Assembly (NCBI GenBank): GCA_937930495.1 | Contig: CALGKL010000231.1 | Coordinates: 1-5,768, forward strand | Length of the DNA: 5,768 bases | Origin: an uncultured Gloeocapsa sp. | GTDB taxonomy: Bacteria; Cyanobacteriota; Cyanobacteriia; Cyanobacteriales; Gloeocapsaceae | Reading direction: 5' to 3' | In this document: positions 1 through 5,768 of the stretch, in pieces | Layout of the letters: the number at the start of each line of letters is the position of its first letter | Position numbering within the stretch: the first letter of the stretch is position 1 | Program-made: the position numbers and the translations under genes | The notes under the pieces: model-generated | What the model saw: only the letters and a program-made list of their open reading frames with translations | What the model was told of the DNA's origin: nothing | Databases searched by the model: none

Positions 1-651
1 ATTGGTTAGGGTAAAGAGTAAATCTCCTAATTCTTCTTGTTGGTGTTGTTTGTTGTCTGTACTCAAAGCTGCTTTGAATTCCTCGAATTCTTCATGGAAT
101 TTGTCCCAGACTCCGTCAATATTTTCCCATTCAAAACCTACTTTAGCTGCGTTAGAGGATATTTTCTGACTCGCCATCAAAGGTGGTAAACTCTTAACGT
201 AATGTCTCAGTTGTTGGCTGAGTAATTGGTTATGGGGTTTTTCTTCTGCTTTGATTTTCTCCCAGTTATTTTCTACCTCCTCGGTATTGGTGACTTGGAT
301 ATTGCCAAAAACGTGAGGATGTCTTCTGATTAGTTTATTTGCAATTCCTTGGGCTACTTCTTCTAGCGTAAATTCTTGGCGATCGCTGGCTATTTGGGCT
401 TGTAAAACTACTTGTAATAATAAGTCTCCTAATTCTTCGATAATCGCTTCCTGGTTTTCACTTCTAATGGCTTCTACTACTTCATAAGCTTCCTCAATAA
501 TGTAGGGGATCAGAGTTTGGGGAGTTTGGGCTAAATCCCAAGGACAACCTTCTCCTGGGGTTCTCAGTTTAGCTACTACTTTGATTAACTCTGCTAAAGC
601 GGAAAGAATCTTCTCATAGGTTTGTTCTGCTGTAACTTGAGATTGGAACAT
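1..651 (-). CDS. mazG: MazG nucleoside triphosphate pyrophosphohydrolase (C-terminus cut by window edge)
   Basis: Reading the minus strand from the ATG at 651 gives 217 open codons that run off the window at position 1. The product is a cytoplasmic all-alpha NTP pyrophosphohydrolase that converts (d)NTPs to (d)NMPs plus pyrophosphate, a nucleotide-pool cleaning role. Both tandem MazG domains are visible. The first has GCPWD (residues 35-39), the metal-binding EEAYE (53-57) and EELGD (72-76), then RRHPHVFG (109-116). The second has AAKVGFEW (168-175), EEFEE (187-191) and EELGD (206-210). The E. coli protein is about 263 residues, so roughly 45-50 C-terminal residues should lie outside. The start is supported by GAGG five nt upstream and by the usual position of GCPWD. 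It lies 31 nt downstream of the DUF2227 gene on the same strand and is probably co-transcribed. The identification is secure. Actual substrate preference cannot be read from the sequence. Confidence 0.95.
   Translation of the reverse strand, partial: MFQSQVTAEQTYEKILSALAELIKVVAKLRTPGEGCPWDLAQTPQTLIPYIIEEAYEVVEAIRSENQEAIIEELGDLLLQVVLQAQIASDRQEFTLEEVAQGIANKLIRRHPHVFGNIQVTNTEEVENNWEKIKAEEKPHNQLLSQQLRHYVKSLPPLMASQKISSNAAKVGFEWENIDGVWDKFHEEFEEFKAALSTDNKQHQQEELGDLLFTLTN
379..386. repeat. HIP1 palindrome
   Basis: GCGATCGC inside mazG, where the reading frame gives Ser-Asp-Arg. HIP1 is the highly iterated octamer of many cyanobacterial genomes. Confidence 0.9.
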
Positions 652-656
652 AAAAG

Positions 657-660
657 CCTC
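657..660 (-). promoter_or_regulatory. Shine-Dalgarno of mazG
   Basis: The minus strand reads GAGG, then five nt (CTTTT), then the ATG of mazG. It fixes the start at 651 and lies in the 31-nt gap after the DUF2227 stop codon. Confidence 0.6.
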
Positions 661-682
661 AGTAATAACCACTACTCTTCAA

Positions 683-1240
683 TTATCTACCTTTTTTTGT
701 TGAAGATTGTCGACGGCGACTTTTTTTCTGCTTATTTTTTGGTCGAGACCGGAAACGGGAAACTAACCAATCACTGAGAATATGAGTGATTGCACCTAAT
801 TCTAGACCTAGATAAAGGGCTAAAAATGTGCTTTTATGTTCTTGAGTGGCTAAATCCCACAACCTTAGTCTAAATTCTCCCCAATTCCAGCTAAACCCCC
901 AGATTAATTGTCCTATCCCTACTACCAAAATTGCTACCACAGTAAGTATGGTCATAAGATAGATAATTCTGAGTAAATTACCAATAATTAAACCATGGGA
1001 AAAAAGAGAACGATGTTTGAGCAGTTTTTGGTAGGGTAACCATAAAAACTTTAATTTACCCCACCGCTTGAATTGTACTGAGTAAATGTCTAAGTCTGGA
1101 CCAAACATTAATCCACTAAATAAAAATCCTAAAATTAGAATCAGGGTTAGTCGTCCACTTTGTGTCCAATACCAACTACCAATGACTAATCCCGGAATGA
1201 GCCATAGGGTAATGCGATCGTGTGTTGAACCAGAGGGCAT
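683..1240 (-). CDS. DUF2227-type putative metal-binding membrane protein
   Basis: This 185-residue protein begins MPSGSTHDRIT, the start I associate with the cyanobacterial DUF2227 family (annotated as uncharacterised metal-binding, distantly like YdjM-type membrane metal-dependent hydrolases). Possible metal ligands are H7-D8, D49 and D51 (in GPDLD), H76 (KHRS), H82 (SHG), and H153 with D157 (THILSD). Hydrophobic stretches at about 10-28, 31-48, 84-115 and 137-160 suggest three to five membrane helices. The tail from about 161 to 185 is very basic (many K and R) and probably cytoplasmic. The start is fixed by family conservation, because no Shine-Dalgarno is visible: the ATG directly follows an A/T homopolymer block. 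It is the first gene of a likely operon with mazG. Its biochemical activity is unknown. A hydrolase role is only an inference from the His/Asp pattern. Confidence 0.85.
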   Translation of the reverse strand: MPSGSTHDRITLWLIPGLVIGSWYWTQSGRLTLILILGFLFSGLMFGPDLDIYSVQFKRWGKLKFLWLPYQKLLKHRSLFSHGLIIGNLLRIIYLMTILTVVAILVVGIGQLIWGFSWNWGEFRLRLWDLATQEHKSTFLALYLGLELGAITHILSDWLVSRFRSRPKNKQKKSRRRQSSTKKGR

Positions 1241-1255
1241 AAAAAAATTTTTTTT
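1241..1255. repeat. A7T8 homopolymer block abutting the DUF2227 start
   Basis: Seven A followed by eight T lie immediately upstream of the minus-strand ATG at 1240. The block is nearly self-complementary and takes the place where a ribosome binding site would be expected. With the T9 run at 1266-1274 and the A9 run at 1300-1308 it makes the divergent spacer unusually rich in homopolymers. Such tracts can bend DNA or favour strand slippage. No function is shown by the sequence. Confidence 0.6.
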
Positions 1256-1261
1256 AATCTC

Positions 1262-1289
1262 TTGCTTTTTTTTTAAACTATGTTATGAT
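1262..1289 (+). promoter_or_regulatory. Putative promoter of tRNA-Val
   Basis: TTGCTT (1262-1267) and TATGAT (1284-1289) are separated by 16 nt and resemble -35 and -10 elements. The -10 matches the consensus at five of six positions, the -35 at three of six. Transcription would begin near 1296, about a dozen nt before the mature tRNA. The AT-rich context makes chance matches easy, so this is a moderate call. Confidence 0.45.
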
Positions 1290-1308
1290 AGGTAAGTGCA
1301 AAAAAAAA

Positions 1309-1380
1309 GGGCGATTAGCTCAGCGGTAGAGCGCCTGCCTTACAAGCAGGATGCCACTGGTTCAAATCCAGTATCGCCCA
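1309..1380 (+). tRNA. tRNA-Val (anticodon UAC)
   Basis: The 72-nt sequence folds into a full cloverleaf. The acceptor stem pairs GGGCGAT (1309-1315) with ATCGCCC (1373-1379), leaving discriminator A at 1380. The D arm is GCTC/GAGC, and the anticodon stem is CCTGC/GCAGG with loop CTTACAA. The T arm is ACTGG/CCAGT with loop TTCAAAT. The anticodon TAC at 1341-1343 specifies valine (GUA, and by wobble other GUN codons). The next bases are TAC, so the 3' CCA is not encoded and must be added by the CCA-adding enzyme, as is usual in cyanobacteria. It is preceded by nine A residues and transcribed divergently from the DUF2227 gene. Confidence 0.97.
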
Positions 1381-1683
1381 TACAGCAGTAAATCCATACC
1401 CGATAAGCTTTTGGACGTTTATTGTTCTGTCAATCTGGGCTCAAAGTCTAATGACTTGAGTCAATTATGATCCAAAATTACCCAAAACGGACAAGATAAT
1501 TAATAGCTTGTATACATTTCGGGGTTGATTATATGGTCAGTAAGATAAATAGTCATAATTTGAGTCTTAATTGTTGAAACAACGAGATCGTAGAGAGAAC
1601 TTAAAATTCACTCCTAATTTTTTTGCTATTATTTCTTTTAAATTTTTCTAGGATTAATAAAGATTTTGGGTTATCAAGTTAGA

Positions 1684-1693
1684 GCTGATCAGC
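1684..1693. repeat. Perfect 10-bp palindrome GCTGATCAGC
   Basis: GCTGATCAGC reads the same on both strands. A further TCAGC at 1700-1704 can pair with the left arm (GCTGA) instead. The site lies about 190 nt upstream of the BON-gene start. It could be an operator-like dyad or chance; nothing else supports a role. Confidence 0.3.
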
Positions 1694-1865
1694 CTAAGGT
1701 CAGCAGTTTTCAGACAAACCGATCAGGAATGGTTAATGTAGTCAAGTGCAAAAATCCTACTTGGCTTAAACTATGAAGATAAAATTAAGAGATTATAAAA
1801 TTAATCAACTTGTGAATAAAAATATGAGAAATTGTCAAACTAGAATTGCCAATAATTTATTTTAT

Positions 1866-1871
1866 AAGGAG
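1866..1871 (+). promoter_or_regulatory. Shine-Dalgarno AAGGAG of the BON-domain gene
   Basis: AAGGAG lies 10 nt before the ATG at 1882. It decides the start: the frame is open further back to a TTG at 1846, but that longer form would place this ribosome binding site inside the coding region and adds 12 residues unlike the family. Confidence 0.75.
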
Positions 1872-1881
1872 CAGTAAAATT

Positions 1882-2220
1882 ATGGGTTGGTTAAGTAGAA
1901 TATTTCCCGGAAGCAAAAAACCAGCAAAACCCCCTGCGGTTAAACAAGCTAAAACAGAAGCAGGGGAAGCAATCCCCCCAGAAAGAGTAGGTTTAGATGG
2001 TGAATACGACCAGAGCGGACTAGCAAAAAGAGTAGTATTAGCTTTTGATGAAGATCCACAATTAGATGATTTAGAACGTCTCTGGGTCGCTCAAACCGGA
2101 AGCACAGTAGTTTTAAAAGGAGAAGTCCCCTCTCAAGACTATCTCGATAGAGCAATCTCCATCGCTCAAAGTGTAGAAGGTGCAACAGCAGTAGATAGCT
2201 CTCAAGTTAAAGTCGGTTAA
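1882..2220 (+). CDS. Small BON-domain protein
   Basis: This 112-residue protein has a short hydrophobic start (MGWLSRIF), a Lys/Pro/Ala-rich linker (about 10-25), and a single BON domain at about 46-111. The BON pattern is seen in the leading helix (GLAKRVVLAFDEDPQL), the strand VVLKGEV with its conserved glycine (G80), the helix DYLDRAISIAQSVEG, and the closing strand with V109 and V111. BON domains are thought to bind phospholipid or other ligands, often at the cell envelope. No cleavable signal peptide or lipobox is visible, so it is probably cytoplasmic or peripherally membrane-associated. It lies on the same strand as secD, 90 nt upstream with a hairpin between them. Co-transcription is possible but not shown. 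The domain call is firm; the cellular role is unknown. Confidence 0.85.
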   Translation: MGWLSRIFPGSKKPAKPPAVKQAKTEAGEAIPPERVGLDGEYDQSGLAKRVVLAFDEDPQLDDLERLWVAQTGSTVVLKGEVPSQDYLDRAISIAQSVEGATAVDSSQVKVG

Positions 2221-2237
2221 TCTACAGCAGAGAAAAG

Positions 2238-2262
2238 GTCCACACATTATCCTAGTGTGGAC
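2238..2262 (+). terminator. Hairpin between the BON gene and secD (possible terminator, attenuator or processing site)
   Basis: GTCCACAC (2238-2245) and GTGTGGAC (2255-2262) form a perfect 8-bp stem around a 9-nt loop. It begins 17 nt after the BON stop codon. What follows is TCAAAGCGATAAAATAAA rather than a run of T, so it is not a classic intrinsic terminator. It may stop transcription weakly, protect the 3' end of the BON message, or adjust read-through into secD. Confidence 0.5.
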
Positions 2263-2310
2263 TCAAAGCGATAAAATAAAAAATATTTGTCGCAAAAACA
2301 GCAACCAAGA

Positions 2311-3726
2311 ATGCAAAAACAGCGTTTGTTACTTTTTCTGATCCTGACTCTAGTATTGGGAGCGATCGCCATCATCTCCCAACTACCACCTCGCTTAGGA
2401 CTAGATTTAAAAGGTGGCTCACAGTTGACCATACAAGCTTTACCTACTGAAGAAAACCAGGTTATTGACGCTTACTCCCTCAATTCCTTGAAAACGGTTC
2501 TGGAAAAACGGGTTAATAATTTAGGTGCAGCCGAACCAGTAATCCAAACCGTAGGCGAAGATAAAATTCTGGTCCAACTACCAGGGGTAAACGACCCTAC
2601 AGAAGCAGAAAGAGTCTTAGGAGGAACTGCTAAACTAGAGTTCCGAGAACAGAAAAAAGATACGGACGCTCAGTTACAAGTAGAGCTACAGATTAAAGGT
2701 GAAACAGAAGCAAAGTTAGAACTCCTCAGACAAAGTCCCACAAGTAGTGAACAACAAGCAGAAATCGCTAAACTAACTCAATCTTTAGAAAACTCTAATC
2801 AAAGGTTACTAGAATTATACGAATCGGTAGATTTAACCGGTGCGAGTTTGATTGATGCGCGTCCTCAACCACTACCGAATAATAATGGTTGGGAGGTAGC
2901 GATCGTCTTTGACTCCGAAGGTGGGGAAAAATTTGCCCAATTAACCAAAGAAATCGCGGGAACAGGTAGAACCCTAGGTATTTTCCTCGATGATGTTTTA
3001 TTAAGTGCGCCCAAGGTGGGACCTGAATACGCAGCTACAGGTATCACAGGGAATAGAGCGGTGATTAATGGTAATTTTAATCTAGATTCAGCCAATAATT
3101 TAGCAGTACAAATTAAAGGGGGTGCGCTACCTTTCCCGGTAGAAGTGGTGGAAAATCGTACCGTAGGCGCAACTTTAGGACAAGATAGTATCAGACGCAG
3201 TATCTACGCCGGTTTAGGAGGATTGGTTCTGGTACTAATTTTTATGGTAGTCTATTACAGGTTACCAGGGTTAATCGCTGATATCTCCTTAATTATCTAT
3301 ACTCTGTTGACTCTAGCTTGTTTTTCCCTGGTTAACGTGACCCTGACTCTACCTGGAATAGCAGGATTTATCTTGAGTATCGGGATGGCGGTAGATGCTA
3401 ATGTGTTAATCTTTGAAAGGACCAGAGAAGAGTTACGTAAGGGAAAAACTCTTTATAAGTCGGTAGAATCTGGTTTTTATCGCGCTTTTTCCAGTATCTT
3501 GGATAGTAATGTCACAACTCTAATCGCTTGTTTTGCTCTATTCTGGCTAGGTTCAGGTTTAGTAAAAGGTTTCGCTTTAACTCTAGCGATTGGGGTATTA
3601 GTAAGTATGTTTACTGCTGTAACCTGTAGTCGTACATTGCTATTATTTGTGGTTCTGGGAATGCCAAAAGTCAGACAAAACCCTAAACTATTTTGCCCTA
3701 ATCTCACCGTTTCCCCTAAATCATAG
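2311..3726 (+). CDS. secD: Protein translocase subunit SecD
   Basis: SecD works with SecF beside SecYEG in the membrane, where it uses the proton gradient to drive late steps of protein export (in cyanobacteria, plasma and thylakoid membranes). From the ATG the protein has 471 residues, a size I regard as normal for cyanobacteria and shorter than E. coli SecD (about 615). Visible elements are TM1 at about 5-24, the conserved [11 protein letters not shown] (29-39), and a large exported P1 domain up to about 290 with TGASLIDA and [10 protein letters not shown]. Five C-terminal helices follow and carry [13 protein letters not shown] (358-370). D362 in that motif corresponds to the aspartate implicated in proton movement. 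Residues ~112-172 are charged and probably coiled-coil. An in-frame TTG at 2287 would add eight polar residues. Neither start has a strong Shine-Dalgarno; I chose the ATG because MQKQR directly before TM1 fits the family. secF starts 2 nt after the stop. Confidence 0.95.
   Translation: MQKQRLLLFLILTLVLGAIAIISQLPPRLGLDLKGGSQLTIQALPTEENQVIDAYSLNSLKTVLEKRVNNLGAAEPVIQTVGEDKILVQLPGVNDPTEAERVLGGTAKLEFREQKKDTDAQLQVELQIKGETEAKLELLRQSPTSSEQQAEIAKLTQSLENSNQRLLELYESVDLTGASLIDARPQPLPNNNGWEVAIVFDSEGGEKFAQLTKEIAGTGRTLGIFLDDVLLSAPKVGPEYAATGITGNRAVINGNFNLDSANNLAVQIKGGALPFPVEVVENRTVGATLGQDSIRRSIYAGLGGLVLVLIFMVVYYRLPGLIADISLIIYTLLTLACFSLVNVTLTLPGIAGFILSIGMAVDANVLIFERTREELRKGKTLYKSVESGFYRAFSSILDSNVTTLIACFALFWLGSGLVKGFALTLAIGVLVSMFTAVTCSRTLLLFVVLGMPKVRQNPKLFCPNLTVSPKS
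2362..2369. repeat. HIP1 palindrome
   Basis: GCGATCGC in codons 18-20 of secD, encoding Ala-Ile-Ala within the first membrane helix. Confidence 0.9.
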
Positions 3727-3728
3727 CT

Positions 3729-4658
3729 ATGAAAATAAGTGTAATTAAATACCAAAAGCTTTGGTGGGCTATTTCAGCAATAGCGATCGCTCTGAGTCTA
3801 GCAGCGATGTTCTTCTCTTGGCAACGGTTAAACTCTCCCCTACGTCCTGGATTAGATTTCATTGGGGGGACGCGTTTACAATTAGAGTTAAACTGTCAAC
3901 TAGAGAATAATTGTGCTCAACCCATTGATTTAAATAAGGTCAGAGAAATTCTTACTAACCAACAACTAGGGGATAGTAGTGTTCAGAGAGTAGATGATTT
4001 TGGGATATCTATTCGTAGTAAAAATATTGACGTAGAACAAAGATCTGAGTTAATCTCGGCTTTAGAAGCCAATATCGGTACTTTTGACCCTCAAAAAACC
4101 CAAATCGATACCGTAGGTCCAACTATTGGAAAAGAGTTATTTAAATCGGGGATTTTAGCCTTAATCGTTTCTTTTCTTGGGATCATTGGTTATTTAACCG
4201 TGAGATTCCAGTTAGATTATGCAGTCTTTGCGATTATCGCTTTATTTCACGATGTCTTTATAACCGCAGGAGTTTTCGCTTTCTTGGGACTAGTAATTGG
4301 TTTAGAAGTAGATTCCCTCTTTCTGGTAGCTTTACTGACAATTATTGGGTTTTCGGTTAATGATACGGTAGTTATTTACGATCGCATCAGAGAAATAGCC
4401 CAAGACCAACCAGAATTAGATATCAGAGAAATAGTCGATCTAGGAGTAAATCAAACCCTAGGACGTTCGATTAATACCACTCTAACTACTCTGTTACCTC
4501 TGGTGACTATTTTTATCTTTGGTGGAGAAACCCTAAAATATTTTGCTCTTGCTTTAATTATTGGGTTTATTTGTGGTTCTTATTCCAGTATTTTTATCGC
4601 TAGTAGTTTGTTAGCATGGTGGAGAAATAAATGTTCAAATCAATTAGCAGTAGAATAG
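3729..4658 (+). CDS. secF: Protein translocase subunit SecF
   Basis: This 309-residue protein is the partner of SecD, of normal family length. TM1 covers about 12-30 and is followed by the family motif GLDFIGGT (41-48), a short exported domain, and VGPTIG (129-134). Five more helices lie from about 139 to 297. The conserved block [18 protein letters not shown] (205-222) contains D212, and R246 is in NQTLGRS. By alignment from memory these match E. coli SecF D213 and R247, residues important for proton-driven function. The ATG lies 2 nt after the secD stop with no Shine-Dalgarno, so translation probably depends on coupling to secD. The last 28 nt overlap the start of the permease gene. No missing motif or frameshift was seen. 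Confidence 0.96.
   Translation: MKISVIKYQKLWWAISAIAIALSLAAMFFSWQRLNSPLRPGLDFIGGTRLQLELNCQLENNCAQPIDLNKVREILTNQQLGDSSVQRVDDFGISIRSKNIDVEQRSELISALEANIGTFDPQKTQIDTVGPTIGKELFKSGILALIVSFLGIIGYLTVRFQLDYAVFAIIALFHDVFITAGVFAFLGLVIGLEVDSLFLVALLTIIGFSVNDTVVIYDRIREIAQDQPELDIREIVDLGVNQTLGRSINTTLTTLLPLVTIFIFGGETLKYFALALIIGFICGSYSSIFIASSLLAWWRNKCSNQLAVE
3783..3790. repeat. HIP1 palindrome
   Basis: GCGATCGC in codons 19-21 of secF, encoding Ala-Ile-Ala within the first membrane helix. Confidence 0.9.
4621..4624 (+). promoter_or_regulatory. Shine-Dalgarno GGAG of the permease gene, inside secF
   Basis: GGAG (part of GGTGGAG) lies six nt before the ATG at 4631, within the secF coding region. It favours this start over the in-frame ATG at 4661, which lies 2 nt after the secF stop but has only a weak upstream match. 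Confidence 0.55.
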
Positions 4659-5768
4659 GCATGTTTAATCTTGGGACAGCTTTCGTCATGGCGATCGCTG
4701 CTTTAATCGCCACTCCCGTACTTTTTGTCTTGACCAGTGTTTTTACAGATACGGGAGAAATCTGGCAACATCTAGCTAGTACAGTACTTTTAGGTTATAT
4801 CACTAATTCCCTCTGGTTGATGTTGGGAGTAACCATCGGTGTGTTGGTGATTGGGGTGGGTACAGCTTGGTTAGTGACCATGTGTAACTTTTGGTTACGG
4901 GGATTGTTTGAATGGACTTTATTATTACCCCTAGCAGCTCCAGCTTACCTACTAGCTTATACTTATACCAATATGCTGGACTATTTCGGTCCAGTACAAA
5001 CAAATTTGCGCAATATTTTTGGTTGGACGAGTGTACAGGATTACTGGTTTCCCAATATTCGTTCTCTCGGGGGAGCGATCGCCATGTTAATCCTCGTCTT
5101 ATATCCCTACGTTTATCTTTTAGCTAGAGTCGCTTTTTTAGAACAATCTATCTGTACCGTGGAAGCTAGTCGTTCCCTAGGTTGTACACCTTGGCGCAGT
5201 TTCTGGACGATCGCCCTACCTTTAGCGCGTCCTTCGATTATCGCGGGTTTAGCTTTAGCTTTAATGGAAACCCTCAACGATTTTGGGACAGTCTCTTATT
5301 TTGGAGTAAGTACCTTCACCACAGGAATTTATCGCACTTGGATTGGGATGGGAGAAAGAGTCGCCGCTGCACAATTAGCAGCTTTTTTGATGTCTTTTAT
5401 CTTTGCGTTAATTATCCTCGAAAGATGGTCACGCAGTCAAGCCCGTTACTATCAAACAGGAGGTAACAAACAACAAATACAGAGATATCAACTTAATTAT
5501 CTCCGTGGTGGTTTAGCTTGGTTAAGCTGTTTTTTACCCCTTGCTTTAGGATTTTTATTACCTGGGTTATATTTACTGCAAATGACCTTGAATAAGTTAG
5601 ATCAAGCTTTTGAAAATAACTTTTGGCAATTGGCGAAAAATAGTTTACTCTTAGCTAGTTTAAGTGCTTTTATCGCTGTAGTTATTTCCCTAGTTATCGC
5701 CTATATTCAAAGGTTACAAGCTAAATCAATCATTAATATAGCCATCAGAATCGCCGGAATGGGTTACG
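4631..5768 (+). CDS. futB: Fe(3+)-type ABC transporter permease, FutB-like (C-terminus cut by window edge)
   Basis: The frame stays open for 379 codons to the right edge. It encodes a polytopic inner-membrane permease that would work with a periplasmic ferric-iron binding protein (FutA type) and an ATPase (FutC type). Helices are likely at about 16-37, 57-86, 93-115, 146-168, 203-225 and 246-263, and a second homologous half starts near 294. [14 protein letters not shown] (99-112) is typical of the FbpB/FutB iron group. The ATPase-contacting EAA loop is EASRSLG (178-184) followed by I194-x-LP. Family members are duplicated permeases of about 540 residues, so roughly 70% is present, and a second EAA loop is expected outside. 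The start at 4631 has GGAG six nt upstream and overlaps secF by 28 nt; an alternative start is 4661. Iron as substrate is inferred from family resemblance. Related thiamine or sulfate permeases are less likely. Confidence 0.85.
   Translation, partial: MFKSISSRIGMFNLGTAFVMAIAALIATPVLFVLTSVFTDTGEIWQHLASTVLLGYITNSLWLMLGVTIGVLVIGVGTAWLVTMCNFWLRGLFEWTLLLPLAAPAYLLAYTYTNMLDYFGPVQTNLRNIFGWTSVQDYWFPNIRSLGGAIAMLILVLYPYVYLLARVAFLEQSICTVEASRSLGCTPWRSFWTIALPLARPSIIAGLALALMETLNDFGTVSYFGVSTFTTGIYRTWIGMGERVAAAQLAAFLMSFIFALIILERWSRSQARYYQTGGNKQQIQRYQLNYLRGGLAWLSCFLPLALGFLLPGLYLLQMTLNKLDQAFENNFWQLAKNSLLLASLSAFIAVVISLVIAYIQRLQAKSIINIAIRIAGMGY
4691..4698. repeat. HIP1 palindrome
   Basis: GCGATCGC in codons 21-23 of the FutB-like permease, encoding Ala-Ile-Ala within its first membrane helix. 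Confidence 0.9.
5075..5082. repeat. HIP1 palindrome
   Basis: GCGATCGC in the FutB-like permease near residues 149-151, again encoding Ala-Ile-Ala at the start of a membrane helix. Confidence 0.9.

Larger units (their letters stand above)
1381..1881. other. AT-rich intergenic region without a recognised gene
   Basis: These 501 bases separate tRNA-Val from the BON-domain gene. I looked on both strands and found only tiny ORFs without support, the longest being 34 codons at 1773-1877. Local structure includes a small hairpin after the tRNA (AAGTC-TAAT-GACTT at 1444-1457, without a T tract) and the palindrome at 1684-1693. There is no clear intrinsic terminator for the tRNA and no convincing -35/-10 pair for the BON gene. 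A long 5' leader or a small RNA is possible, but I recognise no known cyanobacterial RNA family here. Confidence 0.6.

Noticed and set aside
1086..1295. Plus-strand ORF of 69 codons
   Set aside because: It lies antisense to the conserved DUF2227 gene and into its upstream spacer, and its product resembles no family.
1444..1457. Hairpin AAGTC-TAAT-GACTT as terminator of tRNA-Val
   Set aside because: The stem is only five strong pairs with no T run, and it lies about 64 nt past the tRNA.
1773..1877. Plus-strand ORF of 34 codons before the BON gene
   Set aside because: It has no Shine-Dalgarno, a low-complexity Lys/Asn-rich product expected from AT-rich DNA, and it overlaps the ribosome binding site of the BON gene.
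1846..1881. Upstream TTG start for the BON-domain protein
   Set aside because: The AAGGAG motif lies inside this extension and points to the ATG at 1882.
1949..2185. Minus-strand ORF of 78 codons inside the BON gene
   Set aside because: It is a Leu/Arg-rich antisense frame of a gene with a clear BON domain.
3477..3755. Minus-strand ORF of 92 codons at the secD/secF junction
   Set aside because: It is antisense to conserved SecD membrane helices and has no recognisable product.
4803..5466. Further ORFs at 4803-5003 (minus), 4912-5127 (plus) and 5182-5466 (plus)
   Set aside because: All lie out of frame within the FutB-like gene, whose EAA loop and membrane helices run uninterrupted through this region.
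1..5768. CRISPR array, insertion sequence or defence system
   Set aside because: I saw no regularly spaced direct repeats, transposase motifs or terminal inverted repeats, and all substantial genes belong to housekeeping or transport families.

Overview
The window looks like an AT-rich cyanobacterial chromosome segment. The main reasons are five copies of the HIP1 palindrome GCGATCGC in under 5.8 kb, a tRNA-Val gene without an encoded CCA end, a membrane protein of the DUF2227 type with the MPSG-THDRIT start, compact separate SecD and SecF proteins, and an iron-type FutB-like permease. The genus cannot be told from this sequence alone.

Left part, minus strand (1-1240): a two-gene unit read leftward. 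A DUF2227-type membrane protein (683-1240) is followed 31 nt later by mazG (start at 651), which runs off the left edge of the window. MazG hydrolyses non-canonical or damaged nucleoside triphosphates. The DUF2227 protein is a predicted metal-binding membrane protein of unknown function.

Middle (1241-1881): a 68-nt divergent spacer full of homopolymer A and T runs holds a promoter-like sequence for tRNA-Val(UAC) at 1309-1380. After the tRNA lies about 500 bp of AT-rich DNA in which no convincing gene was found, only minor palindromes.

Right part, plus strand (1882-5768): a small BON-domain protein, a 25-nt hairpin, then secD, secF and the first ~379 codons of a FutB-like ABC-transporter permease. 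SecD and SecF are 2 nt apart and form the accessory membrane complex that uses the proton gradient to help the SecYEG channel finish protein translocation. The permease gene starts inside the 3' end of secF (28-nt overlap, good Shine-Dalgarno), so the three are probably one transcript and the last two may be translationally coupled. The permease is cut by the right edge.

Overall the window is mostly housekeeping genes. I found no evidence for a new defence, mobile or biosynthetic system. The points most worth a second look are the secF/permease overlap, the hairpin in front of secD, the placement of HIP1 sites in first membrane helices, and the conserved-looking but uncharacterised DUF2227-mazG pair.
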